A program made the translations under genes and the position numbers. Below are positions 52,716 to 60,166 of a stretch of DNA of 64,000 nucleotides, piece by piece. Below the pieces are notes generated by a model. It was not told the DNA's origin and made no database searches. It saw nothing but the letters and a program-made list of their open reading frames with translations. Numbering within the stretch: position 1 is the stretch's first letter; each line of letters opens with the position of its first letter. Origin of the DNA: Streptomyces sp. NBC_00620 (GTDB lineage: Bacteria; Actinomycetota; Actinomycetes; Streptomycetales; Streptomycetaceae); assembly GCF_026341825.1 (NCBI RefSeq), contig NZ_JAPENY010000003.1, positions 2,480,001-2,544,000 on the forward strand, read 5' to 3'.

Positions 52716-53380
52716 AGCATCGCCTGAACGACTTCGCCAGCCAGGAGTTCGGCGGATTCCAAAGTGGCGAGGCTCCCGGCCACCACCCTGGTCTCCTCAC
52801 GCATGTTGAGCATGCTGATCAGGTCGCTGAGCTGCCCGCGCACACGAGTCAGGTAAGCGGCCGGACCCAACAGGTCGTACCGGGAGTCCTTATCGGTGAA
52901 AGTGACGACGAAGATGACCCTTTCGACCTTGGTGGTGTATCTCTTGATGCGGGCGACGTCTGCGATCAGCCGCTCATACGCAACAGATGATCCAGGAGCT
53001 TCCTCGTCTGCTACGAGGTGGGGCGCCTTGACGAGATAGAGGATGTATTGGGCCGCCTTCACGCCGTTCCGAGAGGCGTCCAGGATCTCGTCCATTCCAC
53101 TGAAGTCCTTGACGTTCCTGAACTTGAGTGGCTTTTCGATCCAGCGACTCTTCTTCCCCGTGTCCAACCGGATCTTTCCGATGAATTCTCCCGCTGGATG
53201 GGTCCGGTGCACCGGCTCGTCCCACTTGCCTTGCCAGGTGTTCAACAGGGTAGTCTTGCCGCTCATCCCTTCACCGAGCAGGATGATCTTCGCTGGGCGC
53301 TTCAGTCGGTGGACGGTGATAGCCGTCCCGATTGCGCCGCCCGCCAGCACAACAGCGCCGACGATCAGGATCAGTGGCAA
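52712..53380 (-). CDS. Membrane-anchored small GTPase (cargo)
   Basis: TTG at 53380 is chosen because AAGGAG lies six bases upstream. The 222-residue protein has an N-terminal membrane helix (PLILIVGAVVLAGGAIGTAI), then a P-loop GTPase: G1 GEGMSGKTTLLN, G3 candidate VKDFSGMDE, and G4 VTFTDKD (TDKD in place of NKxD). The order and length fit a TRAFAC-like GTPase held at the inner face of the membrane. It sits between a small membrane protein gene, which it overlaps by 10 bases, and the 432-residue unknown. Confidence 0.85.
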   Translation of the reverse strand: MPLILIVGAVVLAGGAIGTAITVHRLKRPAKIILLGEGMSGKTTLLNTWQGKWDEPVHRTHPAGEFIGKIRLDTGKKSRWIEKPLKFRNVKDFSGMDEILDASRNGVKAAQYILYLVKAPHLVADEEAPGSSVAYERLIADVARIKRYTTKVERVIFVVTFTDKDSRYDLLGPAAYLTRVRGQLSDLISMLNMREETRVVAGSLATLESAELLAGEVVQAML

Positions 53381-53724
53381 GGCGCGCTCCTTGCGTGGCT
53401 GAGGGAGCGCAGAGCAGCCTCGTGCGCTGGCCAACCGATAACCAATGGAAGCAAACGGGAAACGATCACCACAAGGGATCCCAGAAAATTCCGATGTATT
53501 CGACAAACGGCAGACTCGTAATCAGTTTTCCCAGAGGCCATGAAGGGCAGAGTTTTGGTGAAGTGGCAAGGTGTATGGTTCACGCCATCCAGCGTGTTGA
53601 GGTTGTTTTGACGCTTTAGTTGAAGCGCTGCCCCCAGGACCGTCCTCTCATTTTCCGAAAGTGCTCCCACTTGGTCAACGGTACGCAATTTACGCTTCTC
53701 GAACGGAACCTCTGCTAGGGACAT
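53371..53724 (-). CDS. Small single-span membrane protein (cargo)
   Basis: ATG at 53724 follows GGGGGAGG with short spacing. The 117-residue product starts MSLAEVPFEKRKLRTVDQVG, has a soluble first part and one hydrophobic segment near the C-terminus (FLGSLVVIVSRLLPLVIGW). The stop codon lies 10 bases inside the GTPase gene, so translation is probably coupled. No family is recognised. Codon use is less biased than in the chromosomal genes around the element. Confidence 0.65.
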   Translation of the reverse strand: MSLAEVPFEKRKLRTVDQVGALSENERTVLGAALQLKRQNNLNTLDGVNHTPCHFTKTLPFMASGKTDYESAVCRIHRNFLGSLVVIVSRLLPLVIGWPAHEAALRSLSHARSAPCH

Positions 53725-53770
53725 AAGCCTCCCCCATTCCTCATTGGCCGCCACTGGCTGGCAGGGCAGA

Positions 53771-54139
53771 CTATGTGGCCAGAACACCAAAGATGACGAC
53801 GAGAACCACGCCGAAAGCGAAGAAAGCCATCTGCATAGCTGCTGGCAGCCGAATGTTCGGTGAGTAGATTGACCTTGTGCTGTCGCCCTCGCTAAGGGTG
53901 CCAGCGAGGGCCAGGAGTGTAGCGACTCCGGCCAGCGCTGAGATGGCGTGGGCCAGCCAGGCCATCTGAAGCCACAGCAAATCCGAGGGCGCGGCCCTGG
54001 TGGTAATGTCCTTGGCCAGGCTAATCGTGATTGTGACGACTGCGGTCGTCAGCGTCAGAACGTGCTTACTCGTTTCCGACGCCGCGGTGAGGGCTTGCTT
54101 CCGCCGCTCCGCTGCCGCTGGATCGTCGTCTGCGGCCAA
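53771..54139 (-). CDS. Three-helix membrane protein (cargo)
   Basis: TTG at 54139 follows AGAAGG. The 122-residue protein has a charged N-terminus (AADDDPAAAERRKQALTAAS) and three hydrophobic helices (VLTLTTAVVTITISLA, WLAHAISALAGVATLLALAG, AAMQMAFFAFGVVLVVIFGV). Small proteins of this shape sometimes form the membrane or pore part of defence modules, but no family is recognised here. It begins 18 bp after the preceding gene. Confidence 0.7.
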   Translation of the reverse strand: MAADDDPAAAERRKQALTAASETSKHVLTLTTAVVTITISLAKDITTRAAPSDLLWLQMAWLAHAISALAGVATLLALAGTLSEGDSTRSIYSPNIRLPAAMQMAFFAFGVVLVVIFGVLAT

Positions 54140-54157
54140 GGCGGCCTTCTTTCTGGA

Positions 54158-54532
54158 TCAGCAGAATGGCCATAGGGGGCAGGTGTTCCTCTTGACCAGG
54201 GTGAACACGGCCATGCTGACGTCAGCAAGACTGCGACGCCGCGTCTCGGTGGCCAGGCCCGCAGTGAAGCCCTCAAGGTCGTTGGTGGCTTGCGGTAGCC
54301 GGGCTTCGGGGTTTGGGTCCGCCATCAGTTCGTCGAGGCCCCCCTCAAGAAACTCGACGTATGCCGGCTGAGTCTCCCCTCCGATCGGAACACCAGCCAG
54401 CCCGCGCTCCCCTGCGGCGGTGAACTCCCGAGCCGCTCGCTCTCTCAACTGCCCGGCCGTGCGCCGATTGTCGGGCCGGCCTCCCGGTCTTGGGTTGCCT
54501 TCAGACTGTCGTCGACGTTGGTTGCCGCTCAC
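54158..54532 (-). CDS. First gene of the cargo operon, unknown
   Basis: GTG at 54532 has GGGGGA just upstream; the product is 124 residues. The N-terminal 35 residues are basic and Arg/Gly/Pro-rich (QRRRQSEGNPRPGGRPDNRR), then a helical part (TAGQLRERAAREFTAAGERG, YVEFLEGGLDELMADPN). It ends in the odd sequence RNTCPLWPFC, with two Cys four residues apart from aromatic residues. A longer frame starts at 54625, but it has no ribosome site. No family recognised. Confidence 0.6.
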   Translation of the reverse strand: MSGNQRRRQSEGNPRPGGRPDNRRTAGQLRERAAREFTAAGERGLAGVPIGGETQPAYVEFLEGGLDELMADPNPEARLPQATNDLEGFTAGLATETRRRSLADVSMAVFTLVKRNTCPLWPFC

Positions 54533-55030
54533 AACTCCCCCTGTGCTACACGTCGGCGTACCGTCACTCAGCTGCAGGACTTCTCGAATCGAGCCACTTG
54601 ACAGACCCCCCAGCCGACAGCACACCGTGACGCTATTCGTTGAGGTGGCGAACTGTCAGCGGCGCATTGAGGACGGGATAATCGCTCCAGGCGTACGCCC
54701 CCGGGCGCGCATCCTAGGGTGGGCTCCCCCTATCGGGGCCTGTCCTTTCGGGAGGTCGGGGGGCTGCCATAGCAGCCGAGCCGCATGAGAGGCACGGCTC
54801 TACCAAAGCACAGCTGGCCCGCGAACGAGCCGGCCAGCTCTCTGCATAGCGGTCAACCCGGTTATCGAAGCCAGGGATCCCCAAGACCATGGCTACCTCA
54901 CAGGCCGTCACCGGCTTGACCGAGGAGGAACCGCCGATTGCTCACGTTCCGCTGCAGCCACCAGTGCTCACTACGCCCGGATTCCGGCGTTTCCGCAGGA
55001 GCCTGTGCTTACGAAGTCGCGGACCCTACA
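54533..55030. other. Right-end region of the transposon
   Basis: About 500 bp with no gene that I can support. It must hold the cargo promoter (near 54540-54620, reading left). The right-end binding sites fill 54939-55030. Several weak open frames exist but none has a ribosome site or protein-like composition. Confidence 0.7.
54939..55030 (-). repeat. Right transposon end with TnsB-site repeats
   Basis: TGCTCACG at 54939-54946, TGCTCACTACG at 54965-54975 and TGCTTACG at 55006-55013 are inverted versions of the left-end CGTTAGCA core. The outermost copy is part of the 25-bp terminal repeat that ends CCTACA at 55030. The spacing is wider than at the left end, as in Tn7, whose two ends are also asymmetric. 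Confidence 0.82.
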
Positions 55031-55035
55031 GCTCC
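55031..55035. repeat. Target site duplication GCTCC, right copy
   Basis: It directly follows the right terminus and is identical to 44525-44529. Confidence 0.95.
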
Positions 55036-55105
55036 GGGATCCGCAGCTTCCCCACCGGTGAAGGCAGGCATAGTTTGGGATGTCCACGACATTGGAGGGG
55101 GTCCA

Positions 55106-55636
55106 ATGAGGCGTACGGAGGCGGCCAAGCAGCTCGGGAGATTCGTGCGGGAGCACCGTACCGATGGTGCGCGGCGCCTGCGACAGGCGGGTGTCTGGCT
55201 GTCGGTCGGGGCGGTGGGCACCGCCTTCGGGGTGCCGGTGGCGATCGCGTCGGTGGGCACCACCGAGGGGGCCCCGGGGGTGGCGGGGCTGCTGCTCGGG
55301 GTCGGCCTGACGGGGTGGGGCCTGGGGATCTGGCGTCTGGTGCAGGCGTTCCGGACCCGGGAGCAGTGCTTCGACATCCATGAGCGGGGGTTCACCCACC
55401 GGGTGGCGGGCACTGCCACGGTGATCCCCTGGGGGGACGTCGCGCAGGTGAGCACCGCCGGCGGTGACGGCCGGCCGCTCGCCGATGCGCGCGGCATGGG
55501 CTCCACGTGCGAGATCCGGCTGCACAGCGGACGTCGGATCCGCGTCGACGCCTTCACGGAGGACATGCGGGACCTGGCGGTGGTCGTCCACCGCGCGGTT
55601 CACCTCGGGCAGTTCCCCCAGGGGCGGGGACGCTGA
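55106..55636 (+). CDS. Membrane protein with PH-like domain
   Basis: ATG at 55106 follows GGAGGGGG. The 176-residue protein has two membrane helices (VGAVGTAFGVPVAIASVGTT, GVAGLLLGVGLTGWGLGIW) and a C-terminal beta-rich part (CFDIHERGFTHRVAGTATVI, IPWGDVAQVSTAGGD, CEIRLHSGRRIRVDAF) resembling bacterial PH-like domains such as those of DUF6585 proteins. The role is unknown. It was probably the next gene after pucR before the transposon inserted. Confidence 0.75.
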   Translation: MRRTEAAKQLGRFVREHRTDGARRLRQAGVWLSVGAVGTAFGVPVAIASVGTTEGAPGVAGLLLGVGLTGWGLGIWRLVQAFRTREQCFDIHERGFTHRVAGTATVIPWGDVAQVSTAGGDGRPLADARGMGSTCEIRLHSGRRIRVDAFTEDMRDLAVVVHRAVHLGQFPQGRGR

Positions 55637-55670
55637 CCTGCCCCGGCTCGAAATCGGAGCGAGGAGGCGC

Positions 55671-56621
55671 TCATTCCTTGGTCGCGCCGGCGAGCATCCC
55701 GGAGACCAGCGTGCGCTGTGAGAAGAGGAAGAGGACCAGGACGGGCAGGATGGCGACGACGATCGCCAGGGCCAGTTCCGGGATGGTGATGTTCAGACCG
55801 GCGCCCGCCACCGGGTTGAACGACGGGGTGGAGGTGAGCAGTTGGTTCAGGCCCACCTGGATCGGGAACTGCTCGCTCTTCGGCAGGACGAGGTAGGGCA
55901 GGAAGAAGTTGTTCCAGTTGCCCACGAAGCTGAAGAACGCGACCAGTCCGACCACCGGCTTCGCCAGCGGCAGCGCGATGCGGGTGAAGAGCTGCCACTC
56001 GTTGCAGCCGTCGATCCGCGCGGCCGACAGCAGGTCCCTGGGCAGGCTGCTGCCGAAGTAGATGTAGACCAGGTACACGCCGAACGGGTAGAAGGAGAAG
56101 GGCAGGATCACCGACCAGACGGTGCCGATCAGCTGGAACTTGTTGAGCTCCAGGAAGATCGGCAGCACCAGGGTGGCCTGCGGCATGATCATCGTGACCA
56201 GGGTGATGGTCAGCAGCGTCTTGCGTCCCCGGAAGTTCGTCAGGGCAAGCGCGTAACCGGCCGGGATGCTGACGGCCAGCGTCAGGATCAGCGAACCCCC
56301 CGAGTAGACCGCCGAGTTGCGCAGCCAGGTGACCATCGCGCCGTCCTGGAAGGCGAACAGGTGCTGCCAGGCGTCGCCGATCTGCTGGAACGACCCGAAG
56401 GAGAGCGGGTTGTCCTGCACCACCTGTCCGGCGGTCTTCGAGGGCGCGAGCAGCAGCCAGATCACCGGCAGCACGAAGAACACAAGCAGCAGGGCGAGCA
56501 GGAGGCCCACGATCAGGAAGGAGACGACCCGGGAGGGCTGAAGGCGCCGGCCCGCCGCCGCAGTCGTCCCGGTCGCCGCCACAGTTGCCGTCGTTGTCGA
56601 GGAGAGCGTGGATTGCGTCAT
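55671..56621 (-). CDS. Sugar ABC transporter permease (MalG type)
   Basis: The 316-residue protein has six membrane helices and the CUT1 inner-membrane loop in LLSAARIDGCNEWQLFTRIALP, which binds the ATPase. It is the last gene of the sugar operon; its ATG overlaps the first permease stop (ATGA). No ATPase gene is nearby, so it probably uses the shared ATPase MsiK, as is normal for Streptomyces sugar transporters. Confidence 0.93.
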   Translation of the reverse strand: MTQSTLSSTTTATVAATGTTAAAGRRLQPSRVVSFLIVGLLLALLLVFFVLPVIWLLLAPSKTAGQVVQDNPLSFGSFQQIGDAWQHLFAFQDGAMVTWLRNSAVYSGGSLILTLAVSIPAGYALALTNFRGRKTLLTITLVTMIMPQATLVLPIFLELNKFQLIGTVWSVILPFSFYPFGVYLVYIYFGSSLPRDLLSAARIDGCNEWQLFTRIALPLAKPVVGLVAFFSFVGNWNNFFLPYLVLPKSEQFPIQVGLNQLLTSTPSFNPVAGAGLNITIPELALAIVVAILPVLVLFLFSQRTLVSGMLAGATKE

Positions 56622-57550
56622 TTCTCATCCAACTTGAACAGGTTCGAGCGGGCGACCAGCAGTCCGGCGGCCACGAGTCCCAGCGCCAGCAGGAAGACGG
56701 AGATGGCGGCGGCGCCGTTGAAGTCGCCCTGCTGGAAGGCGTAGACGTAGGCCAGCTGGTTGGGCGACCAGGTGGGGCTCACCCGGCCGAGGCTGGCGGT
56801 CTGGAGCAGCTGGGGCTCGACGAACAGCTGGGTACCGGTCGCGAACGCCATGATCGTCATGTAGACGATCCACTGCCGGATCATCGGGATCTGGATGTGC
56901 CAGGCGGTGCGCCAGGGCCCCGCGCCGTCCATGCGGGCGGCTTCCAGCACCTCGTCGGGGATGTTGTTGAGCGCCCCGTACATCACGACCATCCAGCCGC
57001 CGGCGCCGGTCCAGAAGGCGATCAGCATGAGGATCAGCGGCAGGTTGCCGGGCGTGAGCACGGCCGCGAAGCTGTGCATGCCCATGCTGTTGAGCAGCCA
57101 GGACACCGGGCTGACGTCCGGGTCCAGCATGAACAGCCACACCAGGACGCTGGCGACTCCGGCGAGGGCGCCGGGAATGTAGTACAGGAAGCGGAAGAGC
57201 GCCGACGTACCCGGCCGCACCCTGCTGCGCAGCACCACCGCGACCAGCACCACCAGGACGACGAGGACCACCAGCCACATCACCAGGTAGACCAGCATGT
57301 GCGTGAAGGCCGGGACGAAGCGGTAGTCCTGGGCGACCTTCACGAACTGGTTGAGCCCGGTGAACTGGCCCTGGTCGTTGGTGAGTGCCAGGTAGAACGA
57401 GTAGCCGGTCGGGAAGACCCCGAAGGCGAGCAGCAGGATCGCGTAGCCGGCGACGAAGAGGTAGCCCGCGGGGCCGGGGCCCCTCCGCCGCGGCCCGGTG
57501 CCGCGGCGGAGGGCGGAGACGGCTGCGCGCTCGGTCTCCAGCAAGGTCAT
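56618..57550 (-). CDS. Sugar ABC transporter permease (MalF type)
   Basis: The 310-residue permease has six helices and the EAA loop VLEAARMDGAGPWRTAWHIQIP. ATG 57550 overlaps the stop of the binding-protein gene (ATGA), which shows that the frame continuing far upstream is not coding. It forms the heterodimeric channel with the next gene. Confidence 0.93.
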   Translation of the reverse strand: MTLLETERAAVSALRRGTGPRRRGPGPAGYLFVAGYAILLLAFGVFPTGYSFYLALTNDQGQFTGLNQFVKVAQDYRFVPAFTHMLVYLVMWLVVLVVLVVLVAVVLRSRVRPGTSALFRFLYYIPGALAGVASVLVWLFMLDPDVSPVSWLLNSMGMHSFAAVLTPGNLPLILMLIAFWTGAGGWMVVMYGALNNIPDEVLEAARMDGAGPWRTAWHIQIPMIRQWIVYMTIMAFATGTQLFVEPQLLQTASLGRVSPTWSPNQLAYVYAFQQGDFNGAAAISVFLLALGLVAAGLLVARSNLFKLDEK

Positions 57551-58923
57551 TGGTTGACCACCTGGTATCCCTCGGCCTTCGCCTCGTTGCTGATCTCCTT
57601 CTGCCAGGCCTCCAGGGTCGAGGTGAGGCTCTTGCCCGCGGTCAGCTCCGGCAGCACGACGCTCGACCAGGCGGTGGCGTCCGAGAACCTGGTGTTCGAC
57701 CAGCCGGTCCACACCTCGCCCGCGGCCTCCTTGAAGGGCCCGCTCACGTCGTTGGCGAAGTAGTCGCTGTTGACCGGGTTGGCCAGCCACGCTTCGGCGG
57801 CCTTGGTGTAGGCCGGGTAGGTGGGCGCGGCCGCCTGGTTCTCGTCGGAGGTGGTCAGCCAGGTGACCAGGTCCGTGGACGCCTTGAGGTTGGCGCTGTG
57901 CGAGGACACCATCCACACGCCGCCGCCGACGTTGCCGGTCGCGGTCGTGGTCGCGCCGTCCCACTTCAGCGGGGGCGCCGCGGCTATCTGCTTGGCCGGG
58001 GTCTCGAACGCGGTCTTGAACAGGTACTGGCCGTACCAGGAGGGGCCGTACGCCATCAGGACCTTGCTGCCGCTGTCCTTGGCGAAGCCCTGGCTGAAGA
58101 AGCCCTTGGTGGTGACGGCCTTGGCGTCGATCAGCCCGTCGAGGAGACCGGCCATCTTCGTGCAGTTCGGGTCCTGGAGGTCGCTGCGCAAGGTGTCCGG
58201 CTTCGTCAGCTGGAACGCCGGGCACTGGCCCGACCAGAAGTACGACTCATGGGAGTTGGTGTCACCGACCGAGCCGACGAGGTAGCCGGGGTGGTCCTTG
58301 GCGACCTGCTTGCCGAGGGCCTCGTACTGCTCCCAGGTGGTGGGGACCTCGTAACCCCACTTGTCCATGAGGTCCTTGTTGTACCAGAGGACGACCTGCG
58401 CGATGTCGTTGCGCAGACAGTAGGTGTGGCCGTCGAACTCGCAGGGCGTGAGCGAGCCCTTGGCGAAGCCGTCCAGCGTGCTCTTCGGTACGAGGCTGGA
58501 ATCCAGGGGCGCCGCGAAGGGCTGCGCACCGGACGTCGTGGGCTCGGAGGCCCAGGTCACGTCGGTGGGTGAGCCGAACACCACGTCGGGCCAGCCGCTG
58601 CCGGTCCGGTCGAAGAGCTGCACCTTGGACTGGAGATAGGTGGAGCCGTCGGCGCCTCCGTCGTACGTGACGATGTCCATCTTCACGTCCGGGTTCGCCT
58701 TCTGGTACGCCTCCACCGACGGGAGCCGGGTCGAGTCGGCCCACACCGTGATCTGCGAACCCGCCTTCTGCGTGGCCGGCTTGAACGCCGAAGCGGAAGG
58801 CGAGGAGCCGGTGGAGGTGTCGGCGCTGGCGCAGCCGGCCAGTGTCGCTGCCGTGGCCAGGGAGAGCGCGGCGGCCGCGATGCGCACCATGCTGCGCGCT
58901 CTCGGAGTTCCGGAAGACCACAT
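57547..58923 (-). CDS. Sugar-binding lipoprotein of ABC transporter
   Basis: The 458-residue solute-binding protein has a lipoprotein signal (AAALSLATAATLAGC) and the family 1 extracellular binding fold (SQITVWADSTRLPSVEAYQK, TWEQYEALGKQVAKDHPGYL, GGGVWMVSSHSANLKASTDL). It is anchored outside and delivers an oligosaccharide to the two permeases. The ligand is not readable, but the neighbouring beta-helix glycosidase suggests a plant or fungal cell-wall oligomer. AAAGG precedes the ATG. Confidence 0.92.
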   Translation of the reverse strand: MWSSGTPRARSMVRIAAAALSLATAATLAGCASADTSTGSSPSASAFKPATQKAGSQITVWADSTRLPSVEAYQKANPDVKMDIVTYDGGADGSTYLQSKVQLFDRTGSGWPDVVFGSPTDVTWASEPTTSGAQPFAAPLDSSLVPKSTLDGFAKGSLTPCEFDGHTYCLRNDIAQVVLWYNKDLMDKWGYEVPTTWEQYEALGKQVAKDHPGYLVGSVGDTNSHESYFWSGQCPAFQLTKPDTLRSDLQDPNCTKMAGLLDGLIDAKAVTTKGFFSQGFAKDSGSKVLMAYGPSWYGQYLFKTAFETPAKQIAAAPPLKWDGATTTATGNVGGGVWMVSSHSANLKASTDLVTWLTTSDENQAAAPTYPAYTKAAEAWLANPVNSDYFANDVSGPFKEAAGEVWTGWSNTRFSDATAWSSVVLPELTAGKSLTSTLEAWQKEISNEAKAEGYQVVNQ

Positions 58924-59017
58924 TGTCTTGCCTTTCTGGTTTCCTGCGTGGGACGGGTGATGCGCCTGATGGGGGCGCCGGTCGCGGTGACGGTCCGGGC
59001 GGACCGGCACCGTCCGG

Positions 59018-60115
59018 TCAGCGCGGCTGCTCGACGAACGGCAGCAGTTCGGGGCCGTAGCCGAAGTCGAGCGGGAGGGCTATGCCGGGCCCCGTGGGGG
59101 CGTGCACCAGGCCCTGTGCGTCCACATGGCGCTCGCGGACGACCTTCGTCGCGGTCACCAGGGACTCGTAGTAGGTGGTGTTGGAGATGGCCATGCACAG
59201 GTGGTGGTTCGGGATGTCCGAACCGTGCACCTCGGCCCGCAGCCGGTAGGCGTCGGCGAGGTGTGCCGTGCGCATGGCGCCGGTGATACCGCCCCGAAGG
59301 GTGGTGCCGGCCCGCACACCGAAGGTGGCGGCACCGGACTTGATGAAGTCCGCGGAGTTCATATGGGCTCCGTCGGAGGTCTCGGCCACCAGGAGCGGGA
59401 TGTCCACGGCCGCCGCCAGCGCCTGGTACGCGGAGATGCTGAACTCGCGCATCGGCTCCTCGTACCAGAGGTAGTCGGCTTCCGAGAGCGCCCGCCCCAG
59501 GCGGATCGCGTCGGGCAGGTCGAACCCGGCCGACCCGTCGTACATGAGGGGGACCGCCGGACCGACGTGGTCGCGAAGCGCCAGACACAGTTCGGCGTCA
59601 CGTCGGGCGTCGCCCCAGGCGTGCAGCTTGATGCCGGCGTAGCCCAGTTCCAGGCACTGGTCCGCCACGTCGAGGAACTCCGCGATGCTGGAGAACGTCG
59701 AGGTGGAGGCGTACGCCGGGATCGCCTCCCGGAATCCGCCGAGCAGCCGCCAGACCGGCTCGCCGTGGTAGCGGCCTGCCAGGTCCCACAGCGCGGTGTC
59801 GACGAGGCCCAAGGTGGGGAGCGGGAGTTCGTGGATACGGTCCAGCTCCCACACCCGGTGCCACAGCCATTCCCGCTGGAACGGGTCGGCTCCGAGGAGT
59901 TCGTCACGCAGGACCCGGTCCACCAGGTCCCGCAGGGTGATGAAGGCTCCAGGCCGGGCGAACAGGGCCACCCCTTCGGCTCCCTCGTCGGTGCCGATGT
60001 GCAGGACCGCGCCGTCGCCCACCGGAGCGCTTCCGCTCAGTCCGTCCCGCCATTTGAAGGGCGGGGCGGCCGCCGGAACATCGATCCGGTGTACTTCGAC
60101 ATGGGTGATCTTCAT
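59018..60115 (-). CDS. Enolase-superfamily enzyme (mandelate racemase/dehydratase type)
   Basis: The 365-residue protein has the N-terminal capping domain and the barrel with Lys in GIKLHAWGD, metal ligands Asp (LMYDGSAGFD), Glu (WYEEPMREF) and Glu (VAETSDGAHM), and a possible catalytic His in RAEVHGSDIPNHH. This pattern is typical of acid-sugar dehydratases or racemases. In this locus it would process a sugar acid released from the polymer taken up by the transporter. The exact substrate is unknown. Confidence 0.88.
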   Translation of the reverse strand: MKITHVEVHRIDVPAAAPPFKWRDGLSGSAPVGDGAVLHIGTDEGAEGVALFARPGAFITLRDLVDRVLRDELLGADPFQREWLWHRVWELDRIHELPLPTLGLVDTALWDLAGRYHGEPVWRLLGGFREAIPAYASTSTFSSIAEFLDVADQCLELGYAGIKLHAWGDARRDAELCLALRDHVGPAVPLMYDGSAGFDLPDAIRLGRALSEADYLWYEEPMREFSISAYQALAAAVDIPLLVAETSDGAHMNSADFIKSGAATFGVRAGTTLRGGITGAMRTAHLADAYRLRAEVHGSDIPNHHLCMAISNTTYYESLVTATKVVRERHVDAQGLVHAPTGPGIALPLDFGYGPELLPFVEQPR

Positions 60116-60166
60116 CGTGGCTTTCGTTTCCTGTGTGAGCGGGCCGGCCCGGGTTGAGGCGTGCGG

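Larger units (their letters stand above)
44530..55030 (+). mobile_element. Complete Tn7-like transposon with five-gene cargo
   Basis: The element is bounded by TGTAGG...CCTACA termini and flanked by a perfect GCTCC duplication. Terminal inverted repeats match at 22 of 25 positions (44530-44554 and 55006-55030). It carries tnsA-tnsB-tnsC-tniQ on the plus strand from the left end and a five-gene operon on the minus strand towards the right end. The cargo region is less G/C-rich than the surrounding chromosome. There are no cas genes and no CRISPR array, so it is not a CRISPR-guided type. The tnsA-proximal end faces the 3' end of the PucR gene, like Tn7 next to glmS. Confidence 0.95.

Noticed and set aside
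54714..54911. Small minus-strand ORF in the transposon right end
   Set aside because: No ribosome site and a tail of Pro/Arg-rich sequence typical of chance frames; it runs against no known family.
44530..55030. CRISPR-associated transposon (CAST)
   Set aside because: The element has TnsA-B-C-TniQ, but there is no cas12k, cas6, cas7 or cas8 gene and no repeat-spacer array; the long TniQ has its own DNA-binding C-terminus instead.
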